Origin: Trichoplax adhaerens
Taxonomy: Eukaryota; Placozoa; Uniplacotomia; Trichoplacea; Trichoplacidae
Length of the DNA stretch: 64,000 bases
Direction of reading: 5' to 3'
Assembly (NCBI RefSeq): GCF_000150275.1
Contig: NW_002060945.1
Span: 4,688,935-4,752,934 of the forward strand
Shown here: one piece after another, positions 1-15,289 of the stretch
Layout of the letters: each line of letters begins with the position of its first letter
How positions within the stretch are numbered: position 1 is the stretch's first letter
The notes under the pieces: model-generated
What the model saw: only the letters and a program-made list of their open reading frames with translations
What the model was told of the DNA's origin: nothing
The model's database searches: none
Program-made: the position numbers and the translations under genes

Positions 1-1
1 G

Positions 2-2866
2 CGAGGCTATCAGACATGGGAGAGATTCTGCAATGTTTATTTGGAAAGAGGTAATAGTAATTATTAAGTAAAATTAACTACGGTGGCACTGCCACTAGCT
101 AAGTAGATATTGTATAGCAAGCATATTGCACTAACTTTATAACTTAGTGTTGAACTCTGGTAGCGTAAAAATACTATAAATATTAATAAACAGAAATTCA
201 AGTACTTTTACTTGAAAATTTTCATGAGATGATACATTGAAATTACGGTATTTTGTCGGTAAATATTTATCTACTGCTTTTGTTAATGGTTATAGGAGGA
301 GTTATTCAAGCTTGTCCACCTAGTGATAGCGTAACTGGTGTAACAGTTGATGCTTTAGTTGATCCAACTGGTCAAGTGAATATTATGTCATTAGGTGATC
401 AGGTAATAATCTTAACAGAAGCATAATAACTTTTTGGCTCTTACTATATACGGTATTATGTATAATATGCAAGGGAAAGTGCACTCAATAAATTATAAAT
501 TGTCAATAACAGAATAATGTATGAACGTATGACTTCAGAATTAAATTTGCAGTATCGATAGTCAGTACTATAGGTATTGGCAATTTCAGTCTATTAACGC
601 ATTATATAGTTAAAATTATTAACATAACACAATTAACTTGACTACTAATAGTTTATCACAGATATTTAATACTTGTTCATAACTGATAGAATGATAAGTG
701 TATTCATCTCGCCCAACCTTGTAATCGTTGCTTCAAGGCGAAAATTAAATCAAATGCCTTTCTCTATACGTCCTAATTATATAGCCTTAAATAAATTCAT
801 TTTAAAATTGTATACTAAAGGATTTTACATGTACTCATTTTTTTAAGATTCACGCCGAAAGTCAGTACAGAATGTGGGGTCTATCCGTTCCTCAATCATC
901 AGTTGATCCCAATCTAATCTGCGAAACTATTCAAAAAATTGGCAAAAGTTGTTATTCTAGGGGGATAATTGGACATATTTGCATTGATTTCGTGACTTTC
1001 ATTGACGGCATAACGGTAAATGCTAACTGTATTTCATAATTCAGATGTAAAATTATTCCTCCTGTTAATACTTGATAACTGAGGAAAAGCAAATACTTTT
1101 AGTCTATTCAGATGATACATACGCGTATGTTGTATTTGAAATGTATCTTTAGCGACATGCGTTATTGCTATGCGTGCACTACTTGCATCAGGTACTTAAT
1201 CGATTTTTTTAATTCTTCGTATTTTCAGTAGAATCTATATATACAGTTGGTATTGTTACGATAATAAGATAAATATTATACGGTACCCTTTCTAAATAGC
1301 AGTATATCAATGAAGGAGTGCTATATCTCATCTAACGAATTCTCATATCAATCAGCCTTTTGCTTATATACTTTATTACCGTTCCATAAATCTTTAGATG
1401 TTAGAATCGAAAGAGTAGAAATTTATTTTAACTAGAAACGATTGCACACAATACAGTGATACTATACGTAGCGTAGCTATCTTCTCTATGTTTAAAAGAA
1501 CTTCTAATTACCTTACAACTTATTTACCAGTTTAAGAATTTAATCTATCCATTTCTTTTAGTCGTATTTTTTGGTTAATATATATGAACAAAATCGTCTC
1601 TAGTACTACAAGAAGACGCTGACTTTGACTGTATTATGGATAACTAGCATACCTTATATATACACGTATCAGTAACGTCTTAGCATAGAACTTATAGTAT
1701 CACCTGCTTAGCAAGGACCTATATCGGAGATTTCTTAAAACCGGTTAAATTTGGATAATTTTTACGGTTTATAACTGTAGTTAACAATATTTATGTTGTT
1801 AATGTACCAGATGGAACAAGAATTATGGGCTACAGATTTAAAGATATGGTATAGCGATACTATGGCCATGTCGCGGCTTATGCGTTTTATGACCAATGGA
1901 AGCCTTGATCCTCTCCAATCGACATTTAAAATATCAGTACCAAAGAAAGAAGAGAAAAAATGGCGAAAGAAGAGAAATGAACCTCCAGTAAGGAAAACAC
2001 TTTCATATCATATAAAGCCAGGCTGTGATAGCATTTCCTATCAATTCTTCATTTGATGGAGTGAATGTGACTAGAATAATTACATGTTAATAGGCACCGC
2101 TAGAAGAAGAACGATTTGGGGTTGTAAGTACGAAGCTATTTCATTCCAATATGCAAATTGTCCACTATGGTGTTTTCTTTCAAATGTGCAAAGCTCAAGG
2201 TATTGGGTTTGATATCAAGGTAAGTAGTAAATTAATATTTACTATCGGTCAATTGTAAAATATTTATAAATTTCATAATACTAATGCTTTCCATATTTAC
2301 TAGGAGAAATCTGGAACTGTGTTTACTATTGCAGATGATGTCAAAAGAAAGCATATGGGAATGTTGTAAGTACTGAAGTAAAATTTCGAAAAATTATCAT
2401 GTAGCCATGTGCAGCTATCTAAATGAAACTGTACTAAATCCCTATCTTCAAAAGCGAACTACTTTACTTTACTTTCTTTGCATGAGGACATTAAGTGCCA
2501 AGTTAAATTATGTTTTTCATACTTCTTGTCATTATCAATAGGTCCATTTCAGACAGTTTACAAGGTGCACTAACCAGTTTTGCAAAAGCATTAAGTACAA
2601 TTCATCAAGAAATTTCATCTCCTGAAATGAATGGAGTGACTAATTTTAAGGTATGCCATTCATTAAACAATGTAGTTTATTATAATCAATATATTGCTTG
2701 CTATTAGTGGAAGATTCAGCGAGTAAATGTAGAAATAATACGCAATTGACATAAGTGTCTATTTATTCAAACCTGTTTTTAGGCAGCAATCGATGATATC
2801 GAATCGATATTAGGAATAACGATTGAAAATGAAAGCGAACATACCAATAGCGAAAAAGATACTTAA
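2..2866 (+). CDS. IQCH: IQ motif-containing protein H (IQCH) homologue, C-terminal 293 residues, 8 exons, 5'-partial
   Basis: Exons at 2-50, 296-402, 848-1015, 1811-1987, 2094-2219, 2304-2365, 2542-2650 and 2783-2866 (stop TAA). All phases match and the coding total is 882 nt. The joined protein follows the animal IQCH C-terminus: an ACPPSDSVTG block, a DFVTFIDG block, then ELWATDLKIWYSD, FGVVSTKLFHSN and the SLQGALTSFAKALSTIHQEI block. IQCH proteins carry an IQ calmodulin-binding motif upstream and an ATP-grasp-like fold in this C-terminal half. Mammalian IQCH acts in sperm and flagella as a calmodulin-interacting factor. The N-terminal part, including any IQ motif, lies left of the window. 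The frame at the left edge is fixed by matching phase 1 at the 50/296 junction. The longest intron is 1016-1810. The family call is from remembered conservation and the assembly is direct from sequence. Confidence 0.85.
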
Positions 2867-5430
2867 AATATATAGTTATACAATTTATAAAATTATCAAC
2901 CGAAAATAGCACTTTTATATTAGTGTGCTCGTATGTGTATAAGTTTAATTTTGTGGTTTTGGTGAAATCTAATTATGACTTATCGTGTTTGTAATGTATA
3001 TATATCCATACAACGCATACAAATGTTAGCATACTTGCACATGTGAGGAATTGGAAACATACGAACTATTAAAACTACTACGTGATCTTATTCTCCGCAT
3101 GTGATCAGTCTTATAAAATCAATTGATCATAAGTCATTGCAAACTGTATATAGATAATGAAAAGTTATTTTTCTCGATTTATTTATTCAGATATTGCTGT
3201 ATAATTATTTGATTTATTGTTGCATTCTACTGAACCTTCTTTACAATGTATAATGTACATCCTACTTTGATTTATCGTATAATATATAAATATATATATA
3301 TATATTTTATAAAGAAAACTCTTCTGTTATCGATGAGTTCATTACTAATGTAAGAAATAACCGTATCATCACAGGCATCATCCTCATTTAAATAACATAC
3401 AATGATTAAAGTAAGTTAATCCTCTTAATTAAAGTAATCCTAAATGACCATGATGATAAGATGAGAATTTATGACTCTCCTCAATTCTTGCTATCTCTTC
3501 CAATGCTTCGTATCGATCTTTTATCAATACAAAACTTCATTATCAGAACTGATTGCCAGTAGTATGATACCATTAATTATAGGAGTATTCGTATATATTA
3601 TATTATTCGGTATGATTCCATGAACTTAATTAAATGACGATATCATCAACTGTATTACTGTGATCACTATTATTAGTACAGTACAGTAGCATGTCCCTGC
3701 TTATGATACTTTTATTACGGTACTATTTTTTAATACTGGGTAAATGTAACACCTATACTCGTATGTATTTGACAGACTGAACAAATTGATCTCCTTTGAT
3801 AGAATAAAAATACCGAAACAATAACATAGCAGCCAATCGTAACTCGTAGATAGTATTAAATTTATAGTACTTGTACAGTTTATTTGTTAAGACAGGATTG
3901 CTCAATTGCAGATTAATTTCTGTATAAAGTTGAATTATTCAAATAATATTGCTAACATTATTTTAGTTCTCAAATATTACACTGAGTTCGGGATAATGAT
4001 CATTGATTTCATTATAATCAAAGATCGAGTTATATCTATTCTCTTGATTACAGTGTCTTCATCGAATAGTCTATACGAACAAACTGGGTAATCTTAAAAG
4101 ATCTGAAAAAGGACTAACAGTGAAGATAAGTTTTGTTTACTAAAACGATATCAAACGGCTATTGGACGATATACAGTACCAGTCGCATGAGAAGCAATAA
4201 ACTTACGACGACTTAACCTATCGCTACCATATATGACATCATATAAATTGGCATCTTAAGAAAACGTCACAGGAAGGAACTGAAAAGGCATTCTTGATAA
4301 ATGATATACGGGTATTCATCTAGTGGTATTAATTTTATAGCACTTGCAACGTTGAAGACGTTAGACATTACACTTTGAGACCGCCAGCAGACAAGCCGTA
4401 AATATAATGTACTATACTATTGCGTTTTGTTAAATTGCTTTACAAGGAGATTGACGTATATCATTACAGATAAGTCTATAAAGTTTACATATTTCACTAT
4501 GGTAAAAAGTAGCCATTTGTATTAAATGTTATTGTTGAGTTTCTCAATTTTAAAAAATTTTTTTACTGGGTATATTAACTTGTTTTCTAAAACGATCAAT
4601 AATCTTATTGACATGAAAATTGCAATAAAACAAATCTGGAAACGCGTATATTCACAGTCAACTCTATACACATAACTCAACAGCATAATAACAAAAGAAC
4701 CAAATATTAGTTTCCTTTAGCTAATAATAAGTTATTTATCACGGTAACATAACGTACCTAGTGACGTAGGGCAAAAAATGCTTACATAAATGTAGTAGGT
4801 ACACTATGTGTAACACATACAATAAAAGTACGATGCTATTTCTGCGCACAGTAGGCATAAGATTATTGGACATTAATTTTTTCATCCTTTACTTTCTTGT
4901 ATTAACTCCTTATCCGGTAGGAAACTGCACCAAAATTTTACTTCTATTCGAAAATGTGATTGATTCTTCGATAGTAATCATATTAGCATTCTAATCCTTC
5001 CCAAGTGCTGACAACAATAATCTAAAATAGATGATAGTTCTCGGTATTAGAACACTATCAGTATTATGGATATAGAAATACAGTATTATTACGAATTATG
5101 AATATAAAAATACGGTATTACAAATTTACTAACGTTATACGATTATGTCACCTATTACATAATTATACAAAAATGCTGTATTACTATTGCAGTTAGTGTC
5201 TAGCAAAGGCTGTATTACTACATACCGAAGTAATGTACATATAACGAGTCTAATTTTATTCAAATTAAAAACGAGACAAGGAAAACAAATATTAGTAAAT
5301 ATTATCAGCACAGATATTTACATATAGAGTGTGGCAGAAATAACTTCTTGAAAGTAGGCACAACAATTATTTAAGCTCAACAACGTAGACGGATAAAAGA
5401 AATTAAATGATCAAAATTTAATTTACTTAC
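2867..5430. other. Intergenic stretch, no supported gene
   Basis: Between the IQCH stop and the possible signal-peptide exon I see only short open frames (for example 3906-4091 and 4806-4994, plus) with skewed, intron-like composition. A minus-strand stretch around 4187-4235, between an AAG acceptor and a GTAAGT donor, is open in one frame, but it connects to nothing I could identify. A short AT-dinucleotide run lies at about 3283-3306. Confidence 0.5.
3283..3306. repeat. AT-dinucleotide run
   Basis: About ten TA units interrupted by one AAA, lying 420 bp past the IQCH stop. Simple low-complexity sequence. Confidence 0.8.
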
Positions 5431-5520
5431 AAGTTTTAGCATTACTATCAATTGTTGGAGATTTAAGGATACTAATAACATTAACAACACAATGATACTA
5501 AAGGCATAATTTTCCTTCAT
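5431..5520 (-). CDS. Possible first exon of a secreted or membrane protein (signal-peptide-like)
   Basis: The minus strand has ATG at 5520 and an open frame of exactly 30 codons ending at a consensus GTAAGT donor (complement of 5425-5430). The peptide starts MKENYAFSIIVLL and continues MLLVSLNLQQLI: a charged N-terminus followed by a 12-15 residue hydrophobic core, as in a signal peptide or signal anchor. No downstream exon in matching phase 0 could be identified between 5420 and 2867, so no product can be named. It may be a chance open frame. Neighbours are IQCH (tail-to-tail) and endosulfine (same strand, upstream). Confidence 0.25.
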
Positions 5521-6070
5521 TGTTTAACACAGGCTGCTATTGTTACGACGAAAGCTATTTCGCAGTAGAGATAACGTAATCTGCTGAAACTCTTACATTT
5601 TTTTTTGTTCTGCTCTAAGATTTATAGTAACTTTGTAGTAACATGTAAACCCTAATCGACAGGACTATAGTCCGTATTTCATGTGTGTTAGCATATCGAA
5701 TAAATATAACACTAATACAGGTAACGTTATTTGCAAATACACCGAAGCCCGAGAATTCTTGAAAAATTATGTGCGATAGATAGTTTACGTAATATCTGTA
5801 TGAACTATTTCTTTAGACAATTATTGCTTAATTAAGGTCAAAATACTGTAATCCTTCAGGCAAAAAGTGATGTCACCCATAAAAAATTGCACTGTTTATT
5901 AATTCCAGGAAAAGTAATGACTGGACGCACTTTAAATCAATCAATTTTTATACATGTAATGTGATATTCAGTAAGTAGTTTAAAGATTCCGTGCTACAGT
6001 AATGTCATTGGGTGACGTGGTTAACGATACTACAGTACGTACCGCATTAAGGCACTTTTAACCTTTCATA

Positions 6071-9000
6071 TTATTCATGCGTTGACGCCAATTTACTTGG
6101 CGCTACCGGCTTCTTACGTGGCAAATTATCCGGAGTTGGATGTGCTTTTCCAACAGGTACTTGACTTGGATTTGCTGTTTTTGACATATTATAATCGCCA
6201 GAATCAAAATATTTGACCTATAAGATGGCAAATTCAAGTAACACAAAGTTATAAAAAATCCTTGATTGATCTATATATGTATCGGTAGAATGACATATAG
6301 CGAAAAAGCTGCAGTATTTGACTATAATTAACATGAATACTTGCAATAAAAATTTCAGAATTGCTACCAACATCATTATCTCCAAATAAGTTCAAGTTAG
6401 AAGGCAATTTACCGAATACTAGTTACTCTTACAGTATCTTATGGATTTAGTACAGCTTATTAGCGTGGTAAGAATTCAATATTATCTAGTCATAACTGTA
6501 CAAAAGTTGAAAGCGGATAACAAATATTGTATGTATTACGATATATTGTTTCGACCGAGCGCTAAGTCCATGCTTTAATTCCATAATTTTAAAATTTAGG
6601 GATTTGTTGGCGGTTCAGTGAGGAAAGGTAAGGTTTTCGTTAAATTAAAAAGTTAGTCTGAATTGTTTTTCATTCAAAAGTTGACTTGTGGTGCCTTTAG
6701 GGTTAGGGATCGAGTTCGGGGGAAGGTGGGGGACGGTTAGGGTTTAGTTTTATCAAATAAAATAATCCTTCGTTAGCGATTCCATCACGTTGCCAGCATA
6801 AAAACTCTGGTATGTTACGAAGGACCTTACTTGATAAATTACTACAAATATTACACTTTTAGTTTCTATCACGTACTACGCAGTACTCCAGAGTATACTA
6901 AGTATAGTATGTTATACAAGCAAACAGTGAAATATTGTATCTATACACAGTCGGTAATTCATTAATCAAAAGCGTAAAATGAGGGCGAAAACTATAAATG
7001 GATACCACCACAAGCTACTGTAACTAAATCAATATTTTCTACCACAGTCTATCTATTTCAGATAATAAAGACTTTCTAAAATTCTGTTATAGTAATCGAG
7101 GTGCTTGCTTATGGTGAACTGCAAGTAAGCTACCAGGAGCAGGAAAAGTAATACATTACAAGTAATTTAGCTCAAATTAATACAGTTGCTAAATATAATT
7201 GTAACCTAAAATAATCTACTTAATATAAATTATGTGAAAGTAAATAATGTAAATATATACACTCGTAGAAGTTGTAGGTAAGTCGCAATCTTTTATAGCT
7301 TGCAGTACGATGTATGCAGACCAGCAGTGTTACATGTATTATACGTCGATACAGACAGAAATATACAGTACATGCAAATACACCGTATAGCATATAAATT
7401 ATCAATGCCTACATATAATAAAATATAAAGTATTATTTATGTATAAGGCATAATAGATACTTGAAAAATAGGGCTAGTCATGATTAAAGATTCAGTTAAA
7501 CTGTAAATACTTATCTACCGATGTTGTGAGTGCTACAAGACAAGCACCAAATTTGTTGGAAGGAGCTTACAATAATAGAGTTCAAACCATGACGAAGGTT
7601 ATTGTATTGATTATCTACAGTGTAGATCTCCTTTATAGAAACATCTCCTTTCTTGTAAATGATTTACATGTACTACCTACTAAAACTCTTATACTAAGTT
7701 CATGCTATAGTCTAATGTTATTCAAGATACAATCTTTTATACTGGCTGCTGGCATGCAAGATAAAACGAATAGCTTGTAATTAGTGACAAATTACAGTAG
7801 CAACACACCGCTCATATAAACGTAGCATTAAGTAACTACTCCAGTTTTAAAGTGAAAATGTAGCACTAAGCGAAGATCGTCTTTTAATATTACCACTTGA
7901 AAAAAATTTCTTTATAAATTTTCTTACCTTTCTTTGTAATCTTTGTTGTAAGAAATCGGTTGTTTTTGGCTTCATATTACCAAATTTAGCCCTAACTTTG
8001 GCTTCTTGCTCGCTCTGCAATAAAATTAATTGTACAGAAAAATCAATCATAATAATAGCAATCAGCAATTGTAAGAGCGTAACTAGACCAAGTATCGCAT
8101 TCAAACGTACTTCTTAAGATGGTTCAATAGTGTGATATACAGTAGTAGATTATAGCAAAAGTGATATTTTAAATTACTAAATTAAATTATTTTAAAGTAC
8201 AGTTCACTCAGCTGTATGATGAGATGTTGTATACGAGTATATACGTATGCTGATCAGACTGGTTTGAGTTCTTTTTATAATTATAATTATTAATCTGTCG
8301 AAGGTCTTAATATAACATTAGAAATTACTTTTAAATCAAGATTTTCATTCGTACTCATTCGTATAAGCATACGAACAATCATTAACCGTATGTAAATCCA
8401 CTGGATAGTACAGAGTGTATACAATAGCGTACAGCTACTAAACTTAAAAATTGATATCAAAATTAAAAATCTTGTCTAGTGTAATACCGAACAGCGTGGA
8501 GGATTAGAGCACGCAAAGGATGATCCAATAAACTGTACATAGCTATTCTACAAACTACCGTCCATTGGACTATTGTATTACCAGATATAGCTTAATACCT
8601 GGATTCATTTTCATTACTTTACTTGCAATATGTCTAGGACTTGATGAAGCGAGACTACAGACAGTATCTTTTGTGTTATGCATATAGTATTGGGCTTTTC
8701 ATTCGTCATGCCATTTAGAGAAAAGCACGTTTCTAAAGTAATTGTTAGCATAGGATAATACTACCCCGTGGGATAATTCCGTATTTTTATACTAGCCAAA
8801 AGCGAACTGTGACCACTATCATGTAACAAGAGGCTTCAAAAATGGCTGTACTGTATATCCTATTACCAACTGTGAGGGAATTTATCTTCAATGATATGTG
8901 TCTTTGTCCTACAGAAAGTTAATTTGAAGTATTGCCAATTTAAATTACCAGTACATTTTGATCCTTAATTAAAATAATAACAATAACATTATGCTGTAGT

Positions 9001-9614
9001 GAAATGTCTTAACTCGCAAGTGAGGTCTTGTAGAAGCTGTGGATCAATTTACCACAACACTACATAATATAGCAGTCTAGTGTACATATATGCTCTACAT
9101 ATATGGTTTTCCTTCCCTGATGAAGACTACGATCTCTTGATCTGCCGGCGTTGGCGTATACCGGTAGATAATAACAGCGTTATTCTCGGTCTATCTTAAA
9201 TGAAAGTCTTTGCAAATTTTACTCATTTTTCTAAGTGAGTGTAGAAACATCGAGTACCGATACGATACAGATAGCTAATTTTTATAATCAAGTCTACAAT
9301 AGTGGTACAATCGAGCCACATTCAAAAAATGAAAGTGGAAAGGGAATGTATATCCTATCTGCTGACGCAGATAGGAAGACTACGGACTTGACACTGTTAT
9401 AAATTGAGAGTGGTAGTCCAAACTCTCAGCAATCAAGTTATTCAACATTCCTATCGATAGAATTACAGTATGACTCGTCGATTGCTCAATATCATGCCAT
9501 TTACTGCTGATCCAGTTAAAATAAAATAGAAGGGAGTAAGGAAATTATCCACATTATAAGTAAGATACTTACAATTTCCTCTTTGGGCAGCGTTTCTGAA
9601 TCGCCGGATGACAT
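6071..9614 (-). CDS. ENSA: Endosulfine/ARPP19 family PP2A-B55 inhibitor, 91 aa, 3 exons
   Basis: Exon 1 is 9573-9614 (ATG; MSSGDSETLPKEEI), exon 2 is 7928-8014 (EQEAKVRAKFGNMKP, then TTDFLQQRLQRK), and exon 3 is 6071-6217 (VKYFDSGDYNMSKT, ending SKLASTHE and TAA). All junctions are phase 0. The FDSGDY core is intact, with the serine at residue 49. In animals Greatwall/MASTL phosphorylates this serine and the protein then inhibits PP2A-B55, which allows mitotic entry. The length is somewhat shorter than vertebrate ENSA (121 aa). The C-terminal PKA site of vertebrate proteins (RKxSL before a SKL motif) is not conserved: here it reads RKKPVAPSKLA, with no serine in the PKA position. Intron 2 (6218-7927) holds the G-rich telomere-like patch. 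A palindrome array starts 110 bp upstream of the ATG. Confidence 0.92.
6698..6745 (+). repeat. G-rich patch with degenerate TTAGGG units inside endosulfine intron 2
   Basis: The plus strand carries TTTAGGGTTAGGG, then a GGGGG run, a second GGGGG run after AAGGT, then GGTTAGGGTTTAG. The surroundings are strongly AT-rich. At least four runs of three or more G occur within about 45 nt, so G-quadruplex formation is possible. The TTAGGG units match the usual metazoan telomere repeat but are interrupted. Confidence 0.6.
9353..9376. repeat. Perfect 10-bp hairpin with TGAC loop
   Basis: TCCTATCTGC (9353-9362), loop TGAC, GCAGATAGGA (9367-9376). It lies in intron 1 of endosulfine, about 200 bp from exon 1. 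No U-tract follows on either strand that would suggest a polymerase III terminator. Confidence 0.7.
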
Positions 9615-9723
9615 TTTGAAAATTTGAGAAACGGTCAGTCTTCAGTATACTGAGCACTGAGTAAGATCTTGCAGGGTTTTGTATAGAAATACGATGGCAA
9701 ATCGCAAGTCAATGCACAACAGC

Positions 9724-10382
9724 ATGTACAGTACAATGGATCGTGCGCGGGATCTCTTGTGCTGCTCTGCAGTACTGTACACTGTAAAGTACTGTACTGT
9801 ACGTACAGTACAGTATTTGCATGGACTTCTCTCAGTCAGTACAGTACAGTGTGAGCCAGTTCTCTTTACAGTGCTATTAGGCAAAATAAATTGTAGTAAA
9901 GTTGCAAAATTTGCCTAAAATTCTATACCTACAGATAGATGAAGTTATTCAGCTTTATATTCGTATAATTCTTTTTACATTTTGATTCACACTCGTGATT
10001 TTAGGGTACCTTAAAGTACTCTGATTCGCACTGGTTCACACTGTACTGTACAGTACCAGTAGATAATATCAAGGACGCCTGAGAAGTCCGTGCGTCACCC
10101 TGTAGTACAGTACTTATAAACTTGAACTCTATAGTACCGGGGTATAGGACTGTACAGTACAGCATAGTAAACGTCTTCAAGCACAGTACTGTACTGTAGT
10201 CAATGGTCGGTCCAAAACTGGAGCACAGTACTGTACACTGTACACTGTACACTGTACAGAATCTGCCTCCGCAGTCGTCATACGGTGAATCTGCGATGGT
10301 GGTCGATGAACTTGACTATACTGTACAACACAAAGTGCACAGTATACTAATTTAGAATGGATAGAGATGCTGTATAGTACAG
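9724..10382. repeat. TACTGTACAGTA palindrome array, cluster 1 (upstream of endosulfine)
   Basis: Some ten or more copies of GTACTGTAC or GTACAGTAC, singly or fused, at about 9724-9734, 9769-9812, 9838-9850, 10040-10056, 10103-10114, 10150-10163, 10183-10198 and 10225-10259. The last includes a tandem CACTGTA run. Each core is its own reverse complement or nearly so, so fused copies can form cruciforms. The array begins 110 bp upstream of the endosulfine ATG. The spacers are unique and GC-richer than the local average. Confidence 0.75.
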
Positions 10383-10541
10383 ATATCTGTAATTTCAAAC
10401 TGGGCAAATCTTACGAGTCCCTGACACAACATACATTTTGACATTTTTAAAAGTCCTGGGAGATAATAAGATTCATTTAAGCTTAATTTAGAAAAAATTA
10501 GTCAATTCAAAATCCAACGTCAGCGTAGTACAGTGGTTAGT

Positions 10542-10778
10542 TCATTCATTTACTACCATCACGAACTGTCTGCACAGTGTGTTGACGAGATGAGGCCGAA
10601 AATAGCTGTCCGTCCAAGAGGGATCAGTCTGGGTTTTCTTCCAGTAGTCCATGTAGTGTAACCTCGCTAATGTTATGAACAGGAAGTAAAATAACTTCGG
10701 GTGGGCCTCTGTAAATGATGCCAAAATTAATACAAGTTCATAGACTTGCATGCTAGTGCAGTACAGTACAATAGTCAC
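10542..10778 (-). CDS. Unrecognised open frame beside the palindrome array (possible terminal exon)
   Basis: A 78-codon open frame with more balanced residue composition than nearby frames. It contains YYF-type hydrophobics, then HYMDYWKKTQTDPSW and RPHLVNTLCRQF before the stop. A possible acceptor (TTTACAG on the minus strand, near 10712) would make it a terminal exon of about 57 residues. I do not recognise the family and found no upstream exon. The N-terminal codons overlap repeat sequence, so the ATG is doubtful. Confidence 0.2.
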   Translation of the reverse strand: MTIVLYCTSMQVYELVLILASFTEAHPKLFYFLFITLARLHYMDYWKKTQTDPSWTDSYFRPHLVNTLCRQFVMVVNE

Positions 10779-11346
10779 TTTTGCAAACGTGCAGTGCGCT
10801 GATGACGCCTTAATACTGTATGATTTAATGCCTGCCCAAAAGTACGAGTACAGTAAATAGCAATGCGTGTCAAATTTATCTTTACAGATTACAACATTCC
10901 ACTCTTTTAAAGTATAACCGTCATATGGTCATATTAAAGCCTTCTATAACCAAGTATCTAAAAACAATGATGTGACAGATTATTTTTATTTACTAACTGT
11001 ACCAGTAAGAGAAAAATTGGTGAATTACTTAATGTAATTTACAGTTAATATATAAGATTAGAAATATATGAGCAAACAAACAACAATTTCAACCATATCA
11101 ACGATCAGTAATCAGTCAATGCAATTCTATTAAATTAACCGAAAAGAAGACAAGTAAATCAGTTGATTCGGTCGTAGATGCCCGTATAATGACAATATAT
11201 GATTTCATAGTACGTACCGATACTGAAAGGTGACATAACATTGTAGAGTTACATCCATATTGTGTTTAATTAAACCGAGCTAAGGGTCTCTAAAAAGCAT
11301 AACTCAAAAAATAGTATCATCTAAATATTTCCTTAAACTGATTCTT

Positions 11347-15289
<3,943 letters not shown>

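Larger units (their letters stand above)
9615..11346. other. Intergenic region between endosulfine and GFUS, dominated by a palindrome array
   Basis: Holds the TACAGTAC-type array (9724-10382, with an outlier at 10759-10771), a GC-richer minus-strand open frame at 10542-10778, and about 500 bp of AT-rich sequence to the GFUS stop. Several long open frames over the array on both strands are translations of the repeat, not genes. Confidence 0.6.

Noticed and set aside
7526-7780. 84-codon plus-strand open frame (SATRQAPNLLEGAYNN...)
   Set aside because: Lies inside endosulfine intron 2, antisense to the gene, with no start context, splice support or recognisable domain.
9642-10407. Overlapping open frames on both strands with TVQYCTV-like peptides
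   Set aside because: They are translations of the TACTGTACAGTA palindromes; the same peptides appear on both strands because the motif is self-complementary.
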